Assembly: GCA_930367205.1 (NCBI GenBank)
Contig: OV884015.1
Coordinates: 110,362,509 to 110,426,508, forward strand
Direction of reading: 5' to 3'
DNA length: 64,000 nt
Source: Acanthosoma haemorrhoidale
Taxonomy: Eukaryota > Arthropoda > Insecta > Hemiptera > Acanthosomatidae
The notes below the pieces were generated by a model that worked only from the letters and a program-made list of their open reading frames with translations, did not search any database and was not told the origin of the DNA. This document shows, piece by piece, positions 11,701 to 24,500 of this stretch (its first letter is position 1; every line of letters begins with the position of its first letter). Made by a program: the position numbers and the translations under genes.

Positions 11701-14700
11701 CGATTGTCGTCGGTGCTGACCGAGTCACTGCAAATGGAGACACCGCAAATAAAATTGGTACATATCAGGTAACTGAAGTTGAGTTGTAAAATATATAGGG
11801 AAGGCTATACATAGTTAAAGAAAGTTTTAACTACTTTGACACTAAACATCGGTGTGCTGGTAGCTATATCATTTATTTTCCACCTGGTTGACCTTGTGCT
11901 GATTCCAATCGTAACACCAAGCATAGAATACCTTCTTACAACCCCATTCTCTTACAGAGAATATCCTAATCACAATAATTTAAATCTGAGGTTAATCTAT
12001 TCTTTTGAGATTTGAATTATGTAATTTTCACTAAAATATAAAATAAGCAATGAAATCCATTCTAACCGAAGAAATTTTATTATTATCAAAAGAGAGTTAA
12101 AAACAGAAAAATTTTCTATCACTATGTGTAGTAATTATAACTTATGCCCCCCCCCTTCTATATTTCATGTACAAGTTTATCCATTTTTAAGAGATCTATA
12201 ATAGAACTTAAATAGAAACATCTGAAAGATACTTGACCTTTACCTGTTTGATAAAAGACTAAACTCAGCAACAAGAGAAATAATTCAAAGCTTTTTTTTA
12301 ACAATTATTTTCTATTTAGATCGCTGTACTGGCTAAACATCACAACGTGCCTTTTTATGTATGCGCACCGCTCAGTTCTATTGATTTTACCTTAAGAACA
12401 GGAAACGATATCGTTATTGAAGAAAGACCAGAAAAGGAAATGGTATCCATTGGCGACAAAAGAATTGCAGCTCCAGGTAAAACTGATGTGTTTATTTCAT
12501 AATTTATAACAGCTGTATTAATAACAAAATAAGTCAGAGCTGGTCATTTGCTTATCGTACGATATGATATTATGAATATATTTTTCCTTTACACCGTTTA
12601 GTTCTTAATCGAGGGGAAAAAATCAGAAGATTAAATTTCAGTTAGCTTCTGAACTGTGATTTGAGAACTCTTAAAAGTTAATGAAATGGAACCAATTTTT
12701 TTTTTCCATGCATCGTATTATAATCAACATATAACAAGCAAATTAAGAGATTTTATGGAATATACTGTTATGATATTTAGATGTTGTGAGTTTGTCATGT
12801 TGCCTTTGATATAAATTCGAAATTAGCGGGCATAAAAGGGTGGTAAACGAACTGTGGATCACGGCTATGAAGGGATGAACATTATTTGTTGCCGTTATAT
12901 CTAATATTAATAGTTATCATATAAATATTTTAATATTGGATTTGTCAACTTTAAAATAAGAAAAGTTAGTAATATCTGAGACAACTGGCATTTGAAAATA
13001 AGAAAGTTAAAAAAATCAAGAAGGTAACAGAGGAGTATAAGAACAACGAGACATCGGTAAGCAGCTTTCTTTCATTTTGACCCGCCCAAGAGACGCGGGA
13101 GCGTCCTTGTTCATTTTGACCAGCCTATGAGACAAGGTGAGTCGAGTTCTCTTTGATCATCCCATGAGACAAGGTGAGTCGAGTTCTCTTTGATCATCCC
13201 ATGAGACAAGCAGATGGAAGAAGAGAAGAAGGATTGAGATGATAGAAGTGGACGTGTACTGATCTCGTGGCAAAACAATGGTGAACAAAGCAACAAAGGA
13301 AGAACCACATGAAAGAAAAAAGAAAACAACATGAAAATTAGTAAATCTGGCCAGTCGCAAAAATAATATTAAGGTAAATTTTAAGTTTAGTTAATAAAAC
13401 ATTGTAATTTGTAACATACGTGCTTATATATTATTCAAATATTTATTATTTCTATATATTTTAATTATATATTTTTTCATATAATTTAAAAACTTTATAT
13501 TTAACTTTAACGTTATCTCAAGGTTCTGTTAATAAAATTATAGGAAAATTCTGGCAAAAGGAATAATAGTTTTATTTACACACATTGATTTTAAAAATTG
13601 ATTTACAAATAAACTACGTACGTAATAAAAGAATACTATTAAATCTAACATTAAAATGGTGCCTTTATAAATTCGTAACGTTATACTAATACTGGCCAGT
13701 GCTTCTTTGTGGATAATCTTTGTGTGGTTCGGTTTAGCATACTTGTTCTAAACTGCAGCGCGTGGTTCCATACGTCTTGTCTTCCTTTGTTGTCGCACCT
13801 GTTGAAAGTGAAAAGGGCTGGCGTCCTCGTGCACCATGAGGCAGCAGTGCCGCTTCTTGTCTGGTGCTACCTGCTCTGCCGGGTCCTGTTGAAAAAGTGA
13901 GTCCTTTCGTCCTCTGGCGGTTCAATTATCTGCATCTCTCCGCTGCCTTACTGATCTTTCAACTGGTTATTTAATGCCAGTTGTTTCGGATATTTATACT
14001 TTGCTTAATTTACGTAGTTTATAAAATAAATGTTTACATTAGTTATGATATTATTTTTATTATAAATATTAATAATTAATATGACGACAATAAAACGTTC
14101 ATACTTTCATAGGCATGAACCACGGATCGTTATTACGGTTTCAACGCTTGCTTTTTCTGAGTTTATTTAAACAAACACCATTAAAAATCATCACATTAAA
14201 ATATCATAACAATATAATAAATTAATGAAAAGTTTCGTAAAATCTTTTCCTTTTGAAAAAAGTTAAAATTATTTTTCTTTTCCCAGTTCCTTTTTTATAT
14301 TAACAGAACTTTTAAAACCTCAGATTAAATTTAAAAATAAAACAATATAGATAAAAAACATAACAATACCTTTAAAATTTCTAGCCAAACGATTAGTTTT
14401 ATGAATATAATGGTACTTTTTTAAATAGAGCCTCTCCCTTAGGGCTCGACGATAATTTTATAATTTGATTATTGCTTAAAAATAACCGTTATTTTATCAG
14501 TTTTTATAATCTTAAGTTTATTATAAAAATTATTTTAAAAAATATAAAATAATATTTACTTGTATCTATTTATGATTAAGAAATCGTTGATATTTTTCAA
14601 TTTTATTAACCCATTTTTTCAAGACAGTTGACACTGATTATGTTTACAGGCATTGCATGCTGGAATCCTGCCTTCGATGTAACACCCTGTTCTTTGATTA

Positions 14701-14762
14701 CTGGAATCATAACTGAGAAAGGAGTCTTTTCACCAGGCGATATAAAAAATATTAAGTGTTAA
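8747..14762 (+). CDS. MRI1: methylthioribose-1-phosphate isomerase, six exons
   Basis: Cytosolic methionine-salvage enzyme that isomerises 5-methylthioribose-1-phosphate to 5-methylthioribulose-1-phosphate; related to eIF2B alpha/beta/delta subunits. Exons read by eye: 8747-8887, 8963-9198, 10855-11057, 11560-11768, 12320-12476 and 14650-14762. All borders are GT..AG and all phases agree, giving 352 residues (human enzyme 369). Visible family motifs: [27 protein letters not shown] and RPTAVN in exons 1-2; [11 protein letters not shown] with the Cys expected to be catalytic, and GTALGVI, in exon 3; [18 protein letters not shown] and [19 protein letters not shown] with the catalytic Asp in exon 4; IEERP and the WNPAFDVTP end in exons 5-6. 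The first ATG is in frame and matches the family N-terminus. The C-terminus is about 20 residues shorter than human. No frame damage is seen, so the gene looks functional. Introns 2 and 5 carry transposon debris. Confidence 0.93.
9338..10139 (-). mobile_element. internally deleted mariner-like element in MRI1 intron 2
   Basis: Imperfect terminal inverted repeats bound the element: GGGTGTCCCAGAATTAATGC at the left, and at the right the reverse complement of GAGTGTCCGAGAATTAACGC. On the reverse strand 9804-9556 encodes a transposase C-terminal part with [12 protein letters not shown] (second catalytic Asp), [20 protein letters not shown] (third acidic region) and LKSKVY. The N-terminal helix-turn-helix and first Asp are absent. 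At about 800 bp it is a non-autonomous deletion copy of the IS630/Tc1/mariner superfamily. It lies inside an intron, antisense to MRI1. Confidence 0.75.
10275..10520 (+). mobile_element. 5S rRNA-like SINE candidate in MRI1 intron 2
   Basis: Positions 10314-10361 contain AAGTTAAG, then GTCGGGTCAGCACTAAGATG and GGGTGACCGCC. These match the order and spacing of the internal promoter of animal 5S rRNA genes (AAGTTAAGCA..GTCGGG..TTAGTACTTGGATGGGTGACCGCC). The 3' part then departs completely from 5S rRNA: the stretch to about 10520 is unrelated and moderately GC-rich. A 5S-derived pol III head on a foreign body is the SINE3 design. A plain 5S pseudogene is the alternative. Confidence 0.55.
12782..13420 (+). 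repeat. LTR-like dispersed repeat, copy 1 (MRI1 intron 5)
   Basis: Starts with TGTTGTGAGTTTGTCATG and contains AAATTAGCGGGCATAAAAGG, which resembles an LTR promoter. The same order of blocks recurs at 60345-60985: the TGTTG start, GGGCATAAAAGG, ACATTATTTGTTGCCGT, TGGCCAGTCGC and a final CATTGTAATTT. The TG start and TATA-like block suggest a solo LTR or LTR-derived repeat. No clear CA end or target duplication was found. Confidence 0.6.
13127..13210 (+). repeat. 37-bp tandem duplication
   Basis: ATGAGACAAGGTGAGTCGAG begins at 13127 and again at 13164, and a third partial unit starts at 13201, an exact 37-bp spacing. It lies inside the LTR-like repeat and is absent from the related copy near 60.6 kb. 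Confidence 0.85.
13421..14649. other. rest of MRI1 intron 5
   Basis: AT-rich intron sequence with an island of higher GC at about 13700-13940. That island has open frames on both strands (13709-13900 forward, 13925-13734 reverse) but no recognisable protein motif. It may be an unclassified insertion. No exon is supported here. Confidence 0.4.
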
Positions 14763-15578
14763 CACTTGAAAAAATGAAGGACCCTAATACCTATGTAGAT
14801 TACATTGTTTGATCTATTCTACTTTATTTCATTTTTTTCTATAATAGCAACTTTTATTTCGTGTTTATAATTAAAAGGAATCTATTTTAACTCCAAAAAA
14901 AATTGATTGTAATGTCGTATGAATATACATCAATTTTTAATCATACAATATAAATATAAATAGATAGTTTTCTTAAGGTGTACTTTATGAATCTGTCAGA
15001 GATTAATTTTACCACATTCCAGAGCCTACTTATTTCTCTTTTCGAACACAATTTTTGAAAATAATATGTTTTTGGAACAGATACATAAAAAAATAAAACA
15101 GACAATTAATTGCCATTACAAATTTCTAGACAACTCTCGATTAACTATTATTCTAGATTATCTGGGGATGTCAAGCCTTTTAAGGATAAGAGAATGCAAA
15201 CACATTTGACTGAAAAAAAAATGCTATTGCTTTCCAAAATGTTGAAATTAGTAAAACATAGTATCGAAGTAGAAAAAAAATACTGTGGGATTCATGGCCT
15301 CAAGATTTCGCTCCTCCCCAGACCCATATTATTCATATTTGTTTCAGTTTTTTATTCAAATTTGGGTTTAATCCGCGGAAATTGTATCAACTAATGATGA
15401 TGTTGACAAACGAGGAAACATCGGGCATTAAACACTGTTAAATAAAATAAATCAACCACACTTTTATTACTGTGCTTTTATTGATAGCCAGAAGGCTCGT
15501 TTCTCCTCAATTCATTTTCGACAAAATGAATTGAAAGGAGTTTTGATTCGTATGCCAGTTAGAAATTCTTTCTTACTG
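14763..15578. other. 3' flanks of two convergent genes
   Basis: Between the MRI1 stop (14762) and the stop of the reverse-strand gene (15579) lie about 0.8 kb without a supported gene. An AATAAA on the forward strand at 15441 and one on the reverse strand at 15468-15463 are candidate polyadenylation signals, which would make the two transcripts end almost on top of each other. The 94-codon frame at 15110-15394 shows no motif and is not called. Confidence 0.4.
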
Positions 15579-18500
15579 CTAGGTGATGAGTAGATCTCTG
15601 ATTTTCAATAAATTGTGAAGAAGTTTCGATAGTTTGTGAATGTTATTATTCCTGCCGAAGACAGCGTTGCTGACTCTGTTTTCTCTTCCATTGTCCAGTT
15701 CTGATTCCTGAAAGTGAGATCATTTTTACTTGTAAATTAAATAGAAATTAGATAGGTAAGTCAATCATCAGTATCAACAATTTCTCAAAATTTTAAAATT
15801 TCTATTATCAACTAATGGATTATACACTAGATATTCTATTGCTGTCGCACTGTTAGATGTACGTTATGATTGCAATATTTTTGACTTGTCATAAGATCTT
15901 TTAAGTCCCAAACATTGGTGAGCCGTAGCCACATGCATTAAGATCTCAATTCCCAATTTTTGTCCTTCTGACCTTATTTCTTCTATTATAAAACCAAAAA
16001 CAAAATTGGTAGGTTCGGGTGATATCCCCGTAACATTCCTCAAGCCGAGTCTCCCTACAAAATTCCACTTTCCTGCTTACTGAAAACGAGCAAATGCTAA
16101 AACCCCTCCCTCAAAGGCTATTTGCCTTATATCAATATTCTCCAGTCTATATAAATCCCTTGTGACACGAAATTATATATTATGCAGTAGAAGGAGCCAC
16201 CCACAGCTATTTTATATTGTTGTTTATAAATTATATTTATTATTTTAAAAAATATTGAAAATAGGGGTTAAAGGAAAAAATAACCTTAATACACTACAAC
16301 AGTTCCAAGTCATACCTTAGCCCCCTCCAATCCTGTAATTTCAGTTTGGATTTTTTACCCAATCCACTCTTTCTAAGATTATGCCACACCTTCTCTGATT
16401 GTGCCATCGGCTGGTTCAAAGCATTCATCTCTGGCTGATCCCAAGTAGTCCTCGTCCCAGATCAACCTTCTTGGCGACACGTAGCATAAGGTTCATTTAT
16501 TTCTCCTTTACTATTTTGAGCCTATATTAACACCTTCCAATTATCCATTGATTATTGTTCGTACCGTCTAGACACCGTCGACACCCATATTTACCTATCC
16601 TTTCCTCTCGGTGAGTTCCACTCCCTCTATGTCCTACTACACTGTCAAACTGTGGATGATATGTTGTTCAATCATATAAACAATATGACCTATAATATTT
16701 TAAGCTTTTCCATCTTAAGATTGCAATGTTTATTTCTTATATAAAATAGTAAATTTCATATTTCTCGTTTTATAGGTTTTAAGTAAAACTATATTATTCA
16801 AATTTGAAATATAGGATCATTATAAGTGGTTAAAATATAATGTTGAAAGGACATTCACACTAAGGCTTTGATTGTAAAAAAATAAATACATAACTGCTTA
16901 AAATAACTTTAATGAGTTGTTGGCCAATAGATAACTTGCGTCCTTCCTGCCTATGGCTGGAATACATAACGTTTAGTGAAACAATAATTAGTTAAACAAT
17001 AAATTCTACTGATGCTATTTATGTTTCATGGTTCTGATCGCAACTTTATACACTTTTATTTTTTGTATGAACCTTGTGTAAGATTAATGTTATAGTGTGT
17101 TTGAAAATTATTACAATAATTATTAAACATGATAAAATGTCGTCTGCTTACCTCAGCTGACATAGGAAAAGAACTACCAGTTTCCCGTAGAAGTTGATTC
17201 ATAACAGTCTTGAAATTAACCGTATTCCTTGGCATACAAGTGCATCTGATGAAGCGCTTACTATGATATTCTGTGTCCCAGGGGTCGATCGGGCGTTCGT
17301 CGGGGTCTTCCACTTCTTCCAAGTCCCTCACAACACATGCTGGACATACCTTCCGTGCAGAAATAAACGAATGGCATGATTTTGGAGTGGATACTTTGGA
17401 AGAAACATTAAACACTTCTGAAAATGACGACCGACGTAGTGTTTCAGCTGGTGATCTGACAATCATCGACATAGTTTGCTGGATTGCCGCTCTAACGTTG
17501 TAAGTTTTACTGGTTGATTGGCCTAAAATAAATGGGAACGGTGAAGTAAGAGTTCTCATATCATTTATTCTTTGAGATTGAATAGTCTCATTAGACAAGC
17601 TGTGTTTTTCCCTGAAAATATCTGGCCTCGTATTATTCTTAGGCTGAGGAGTTTTATTATCTAGTTTGATATCCTTTTTGTCTGTTGCAGGTTTCATTTT
17701 ATTTAATTCTTTCTTTACATGTGACAGTTTCAGTAACATTTCCGAAGTAGCTTTTTTTTTACTGATGATTAATTTCCCATTTGCTATAGGATCTCCGGAT
17801 TTCACCAAGCTAGGTTTTGTAGGATGATCTTTGCTTCTAATGTTCGCAAACTTTGATGTGTCACAAATCGGAATTTTGGTAACTTGCCCTGATTTGGTAA
17901 TCTCTTTAGAAAACGAATCCTGTGGTTCTATTCTGACCGACGTCTGATTTTTAGCCAAGTGTCGTAGTTTTTCCTGTTGATTTGAATTTTGTGGTTGTTG
18001 CAGCTTACCTTTGTTATAAGTTTTTGAATCTACTTTTTTCAAGTTTGTCACGCTATCCTTAAAATCGTACCTGGTTTTATTTAATCCATTTTTAAGTGGT
18101 AAGTAACTATTTTCAGTTTTTGTATCACGAATTGTTGTCTTAGGTTCCTCAGTACTACTAACTGATATTTTAGCCTCTTCAGATTTTTGTTTAGGAATAG
18201 TGACAATGCCAGTTTTTTTCTTTTCAGATGTATTTTTTAATTGTGCTCTATTAATAGGATTCTTGTCAATTAGTTTTAAATTTACAGCAGGTTTTTTTTT
18301 AATTGATTCTTTCCTCCTGCTAATTCGTTTCTTCAAGTCGACTTTTAAAGGAGCTGCGTTAAGTTTTTTGAAAAGAGTGATCTCTGGTGTATGTAGTTTT
18401 AGATTCATATCTAATGAATTATTACCAGCTTTTATAGATTTTTTTGTCACCTCTGATTTACTTACAATAGACGATGAATCACAAAATTTGTTCTCTTTTG

Positions 18501-21500
18501 AATGAGGAATCGTTTTAGAAAATTCTATGTTCTGGTAATTTAAAGTCGTTAAATTGTTATCTGTTTTCAAAATCTTTACCTTTGGGAGCTTGGCAGTTTT
18601 CTTTCTCTTTTTATCTGCTAGGTTTTCGCCACTTAAGGCTTGTGTTGTGTTTTTACATTTGTCTGTGTTAGTTAAAGTAGTTCTCGAATGTTTATCTTTA
18701 CTGTAACTATCTTCATCTGAGAGTTCAGAAAATATTTCCTGAATTTTTTCAGAAACCAATGTAGGTAAAAAAAAATCTAATCCACATTTATTTAATTTAT
18801 CCATTTCACTGCTCTTTTTGTCCAAATTATCTCTTTTTATAGAATAATCACTCGGATTCTTTTTTGATGATTTATCAGTTTTAATAGACTGTCCAATTAT
18901 GCTGCTGCTACTGTTTTCTGAACTGCTTCTGCTGCTTTTAGAATATTTTTTCTCCTCGTTACCTTTGTATATTTTATAAAGTTCTTCAAAGACATTCTTG
19001 TCTGAAGCTTCTTGACACTCGTCGTCTGAAGAAGAGCATAAACTCAGCGAGGAGTCCTCATCAGAAGAAGTTTCTTGAGTCAGGGATTTGGAATCTCTGT
19101 CGACTGATTTTTTTAAGTCCGATTTCCCTGAAATCTTGAGAAAAAAAATATTTATGAAAATACTCCGAGAATTCTGATATTAAATTATTTATTTAATTGA
19201 ACGATCAACATTCACATTTCATAGCATGTAAGGAACAAGGGAAATATTAAATTAACAATGTTCTGATGGCAGTGAGAGCGTTCAAAATTTAAAGCTTAAT
19301 TCCCCACACTGTCTGTAAACATGTTAATTGTGACAGGATGTGAAAAAATAACAATACCATGATATGATGATTGTTTAATTTAATTAATAAGAAAAAATGT
19401 TTCAAACTTTGCATTGTTATTCTTAACATTCAACAAAATAAAGAAAGAAAAAAATAAATATTTTCATGAAATAGTTAAATACGTTTATTAAGACATTTAA
19501 TAAAAACAAAGAGATGAAGATCTTCATGCAATGGTTATCAAACTAAAATTAAAGTGCGCGTTAATAGTCCTAATGAAACAGAAAAAAAAATAGATTACGT
19601 GAAAAATTCTTCTTGAATAATAAATAATAAACGTCTTTATGTTTCACAACCTTCTTTGCGAAGATGTAATGAACTAAAAGTAGCTTAACTCAAAGGAAGG
19701 AGTTCGAGCATAGTGACATTGCCTGAGAGGTTTCTTAATTAGAGACCTTAGCACCTGGTACAAGTTAACGAATGGTGATGAGCCGACGAGAGTGGCCTGA
19801 AGAAAATCACTAAATTCAGAGCTGGCTGAAAGCCGTCAACTCTTCACCGAGTCAGAGAGGCACCTAATATTAGAGTGTCCCTGCCGGCTAGTTAAGCTGG
19901 CTAGACGTTAATTCGACCCTTACACAGTACAGGTAATTCGCTCTGTACAAACAAAACTATTTATGTGTAAAATTATGGCATGGGACCGTAACAAAACGTT
20001 TTAAATTATTTTAGAAAATTATTAACTATATAGGATATTGAAAAATGGATTATTTGGTAAACCGTTAATGATAACAAATATAATACTACTTCTTTATAAC
20101 AAGCATATTATTTATAGGATATACAAATACTGTTATACTTGTTTAAAGGAGTTGATCATAAATCACCTGTTCATTGCTAGAAGTATTTTTCAATGGTTCA
20201 AGATCTATCACATCATTGGATCCATGAGAACGTATTTCTTGTTCTAAAATAACTCGTTTATCACTCATTAATAAAGCAACCTGCAATTATAACATCAAGA
20301 TAATACTAAAAAGTAGAACTTCTCGAGTATTATTTGTGTAAACACCTAGGATTATCAGAAATATTAATTATTGCATATATAAAAATGTCTGGTGCCTAGG
20401 TGGTTATTGCTGAAATTTTTTTTTACTGATACTAATTGATTTTTTCGTAGGAGTGTTGAGAGCAAGGTGATTAAAAACAGCGTGATCATACAAACAACTC
20501 AATATGGGTTTAAAGAAACAATAAGTTTGCCGAGGCAATCGCACTCCACTAATGTTCAGATGTATATAACTGAAAGATAAGAGTTAATTTGTTTAAATTA
20601 CATAAAGCCTATCTAACCACCTTGAAGCGCATCATCGATAAACGATACACCGCATTCCGTGTCTTTTTCCCAGAAAGTTATTTAAAATTGTTAGCTACTT
20701 TAATGCTCTGCTAGTGTGAAATAATATTTATGGAGTAAAATGTGTTTGGAAAAACTACTACTTGCCTGTTCTTCTTTAGCCGAGGCTAAGGAATGTTGTG
20801 AATGCCTTTTAAGTTCAGTGACAGATTTCTTTGCTGTAACATCCTGGCGTTCTGTTGGCTCGTCTTCAAGTGCACAGTTTACCCTCATCTGCGCAAAACA
20901 TATATTTGTACATTATAATGATATCGATATGTTCATTTTTTTTTTTTTTTCCTAAAATAGAATTAATTTGATATATTTAAAATACAGAGTAAAATCCCAT
21001 TCTAATTTTAACTAGAATTCAAAACTAATCTAGAACTTATTACTTATTATTACAAAAAATAGAGAAAATTTGGTTGTCAACAAACTATTTGGGAGTCCCA
21101 ACAACAAAGTATATTTATTGTAATGATATTTTTATTTGGGTTCTTGAGAGATTTAAGCATTGTTTCTAAGTTTTAATTATTTATACTATAATTACATAAG
21201 ATAGCATCTGATATTAGCAGCAGATATTGTAATTATCTGATGGTTTTGCTATTGTACTGCATAATGTTTACATGATCATGTGAACTGGTCATAACAAACA
21301 ACAAGTGTAAGCGTATAATAATACCTGGATAAATCTTTGCTAGAATTCAAATATTAATCCAACTTACTGCTAACATTTATGTAATATCCGCGGTTTTCCA
21401 CGCTTCATATTCGAGTGCAGACCAGGCTAGACTAAAGCACCGGACCTAAAACCTTAGCCCTTCACAAAATGTTCACCAATAGTCCCTTAAAATAAGAAAT

Positions 21501-24500
21501 ATTGATATATGCAAAAAAAAAAAAAAAACTTGCGAACTCTGGAAATTAATAAATAAAACTCAATAAATCAAAATATTGACGACATTCATCATATCAGACC
21601 AGAGAGTGGAAGGGAAAAAAACAGGACAAAGACCACCCATCGCTCAACAACTAACAACATAGCTCGGTTACTATAAATCATTATTTGTATTAGATATCTA
21701 TTGTTTAAATTATTTATAAATTTTTATAGCCGATTATTTTAATATGAAACATTTGAATACACAAAATTACGCACTTGATGAATATAATATAATATAATAA
21801 ATGAAAGGTTTATGAAATAAAATGTTATATTTAAGATCTTTTAATAAATTTCTTTTGAATAAGAAAGTAAAAATTAAATTAAAAAGATTATCGTAATAAT
21901 AGATTTGTGTGGGTGTTTATTACAGAGATATGATATATTAAATATTATAGCCTTTTTAAATTGTATTTATTCAGAGATAATGTATTATTATTACACAGAT
22001 ATAGTGTCAAGCATTTATTAGCAGATTAATCCCAAAAGAAATAAAACCGATTGTCTAGCAACATGGTTGTAATTAAATACTCTAATTACTTGAAGCTGTA
22101 TAAATTGATCAATGGAGAGATGGGAAACATCGAAGATTAAGAAATAAAAAAAAGTTAGCTATGCTTTTGCGGGTCAAACAAGGTGTACAGCAAAGAAATA
22201 TTTAAAATTATCTTGAAGAAAAACTTTGAACAACATATTATGATTAATAGGAGGCAGTGTTTAGACAGGTTAGATCATTTATCAACGATAGCAATTGTTA
22301 ACTTTGAAAATTTATAATTTGTACTAAATAAAAAAAAAATAGAATAAAAAAAAAGGCGGAAAAATAATTGACCTACCTGCCACATCTGCCATTTTGATCA
22401 ATATCCCTGAGAGATGAAACTTTTGGATCGGTTCGCTTGTCATGGATAACACGGGGACCAACAACTTCCTTTTCGATTCTGTAAAACAATTGAGAGGGAA
22501 ATTACCTCGTCTTTAAAAAATAATTTTAAACAAATACAATAGTTAATTAAAGACGATCCCTAAGTACTAATCGTTTAAAGTGGCAACAAAACTCAAACGG
22601 TTGATTCAATGAATTTAGACTGATTTCTGTTATGGGATATAGGCATTTTTAAAAATCAATTTATATCGATCCCTTCAGGATATTAATTATGATAGTGAAT
22701 TTTTTTTTTAACATCCGCAATTTTTAGCCCCCTCCCCCAACACGCTAAGGCCTTCTAAATGTCATGGATTCAAAAAATCATTAATTATTACAGTCTTCAA
22801 TGCTACACCCACCCAGTGAGCTACTGAAGAATTCTCAGCGGCGGGACAGCAAGAAAGGGAGGAAGAAGAGAGTTTTTTTGGATCTAACTACATACATTGT
22901 TGATGGACCGATTTACAACAAACCTGACCGCAAAAAGAAGAATTGACATCCAAGCTGTTAAAGTTGTCTTTTAGTAAGGATATATCTACAACATTGAAAA
23001 AAACTTAAATGATTGTATAGAAAAGATTGAATTTGTTTGATAAATCATACATTTAATGTTCATTAATCTTACTTAAATAATTTTCTCTTTATTGATACTC
23101 CTACAAACATTATATATCATCACATCTACTTACCCAGTCGTGTAATTATTCAATACTACTTAATTTCATTACTATTGTTTTGAGTATCATTATGGCATCA
23201 AGTTGAGCCAAATAAACTAAAGCCAAAAAGGTCCGGTAGTAACGATGAATATATACTGTTAATAAGGGCTTTGAGTTCTGTAATTTCATACTTTATTTAA
23301 TGTGATAGACGAATATTTGTTGTTGTTTTTTTGACTACCAAGTAATTGGCCAATTATATAATATGAAGCTTTGGAAAACTGCATAGACTACTTCAAATGA
23401 CATATTTCAATAGAAAAAAAGTTAATTGATTCATTACAAAATAAACTACTAATTTACGTAGCCATACTAAAATCAATCTAGGACTATAGTTATGGAGCAG
23501 AGTAAAACTTTCATACATTAAGGTATATTCAATCAAAAATCCTGAGAACAATGTCGCTTTGGTTAATGCCCCTCAATATACTTCAAGCAACAGGACCAAT
23601 CGCAATTTACCTTCCTTCGATTATCTCATCCTTTTTAAGTTCAAGAAATTTCATTAATCGACTAAACACCTGCCATAGTTGTCGTAAAGCTCCACATACC
23701 CCTATCAATTATCAATTATCAATTATTATATTGTCAAATACAAGACAACCGGAGTCCTCGCAATGGCCAATCTCAGGCCACCCAACAGTCTCCTGTGACT
23801 CATATCCGGTGATGCAGCTAAGGAGATCTACCTTATTTGGAGTTATGCCTAGCTGTGTATATTGAATGATGAGTTAGTGAATGCTACAGTGTAAATATGG
23901 TAAGGATATCATAGTGACTTGGTGCCCAATAGAACAGGTAGTAATTTTTATTTATTGCATGAATGGTCCAAAATGACATTTAACAGAACTGCAGGTGGAT
24001 TTTCGTTTGAATTTTGTCCATTAATGAGCCATTCAAAAGTGTAATATCAAGTTTTATTATTTGCTGTTGCTAAGTTCGTATTCTTGCCCCAACAGATCGT
24101 CCGCGTTGTGCGGCTTTCCGTTCACTTTGTGCACAATGTACCCTATTGTTATTGAGTTGTTTCGGTCTATTTTACCGTTTGGCTGAGGAAAGAAATTCTG
24201 ATTTATTTTAAGGTGCGTATACACCATGTTTCTAATCCTACAATAATCTCTTTAGCCTATTGCTTGCTGAAGCATGTTGACCGTTCTCAATTACAGTCTG
24301 TTGGTTCTCCCCATATTTCAATTAAGTGTTTTACACTTTTTATTTTGCCATTTCTTATATTTAATCAGTTATCGTGGATGGCATAATAAAGCTGATAGAC
24401 CAAACACTACTCTCTTTATACGTTTCCAAGTAAATCCTCACATTTCACCTCTTCTGACATCAAATGAAGCATGATTCCTTTGTAGGAATGAAACAAATTT

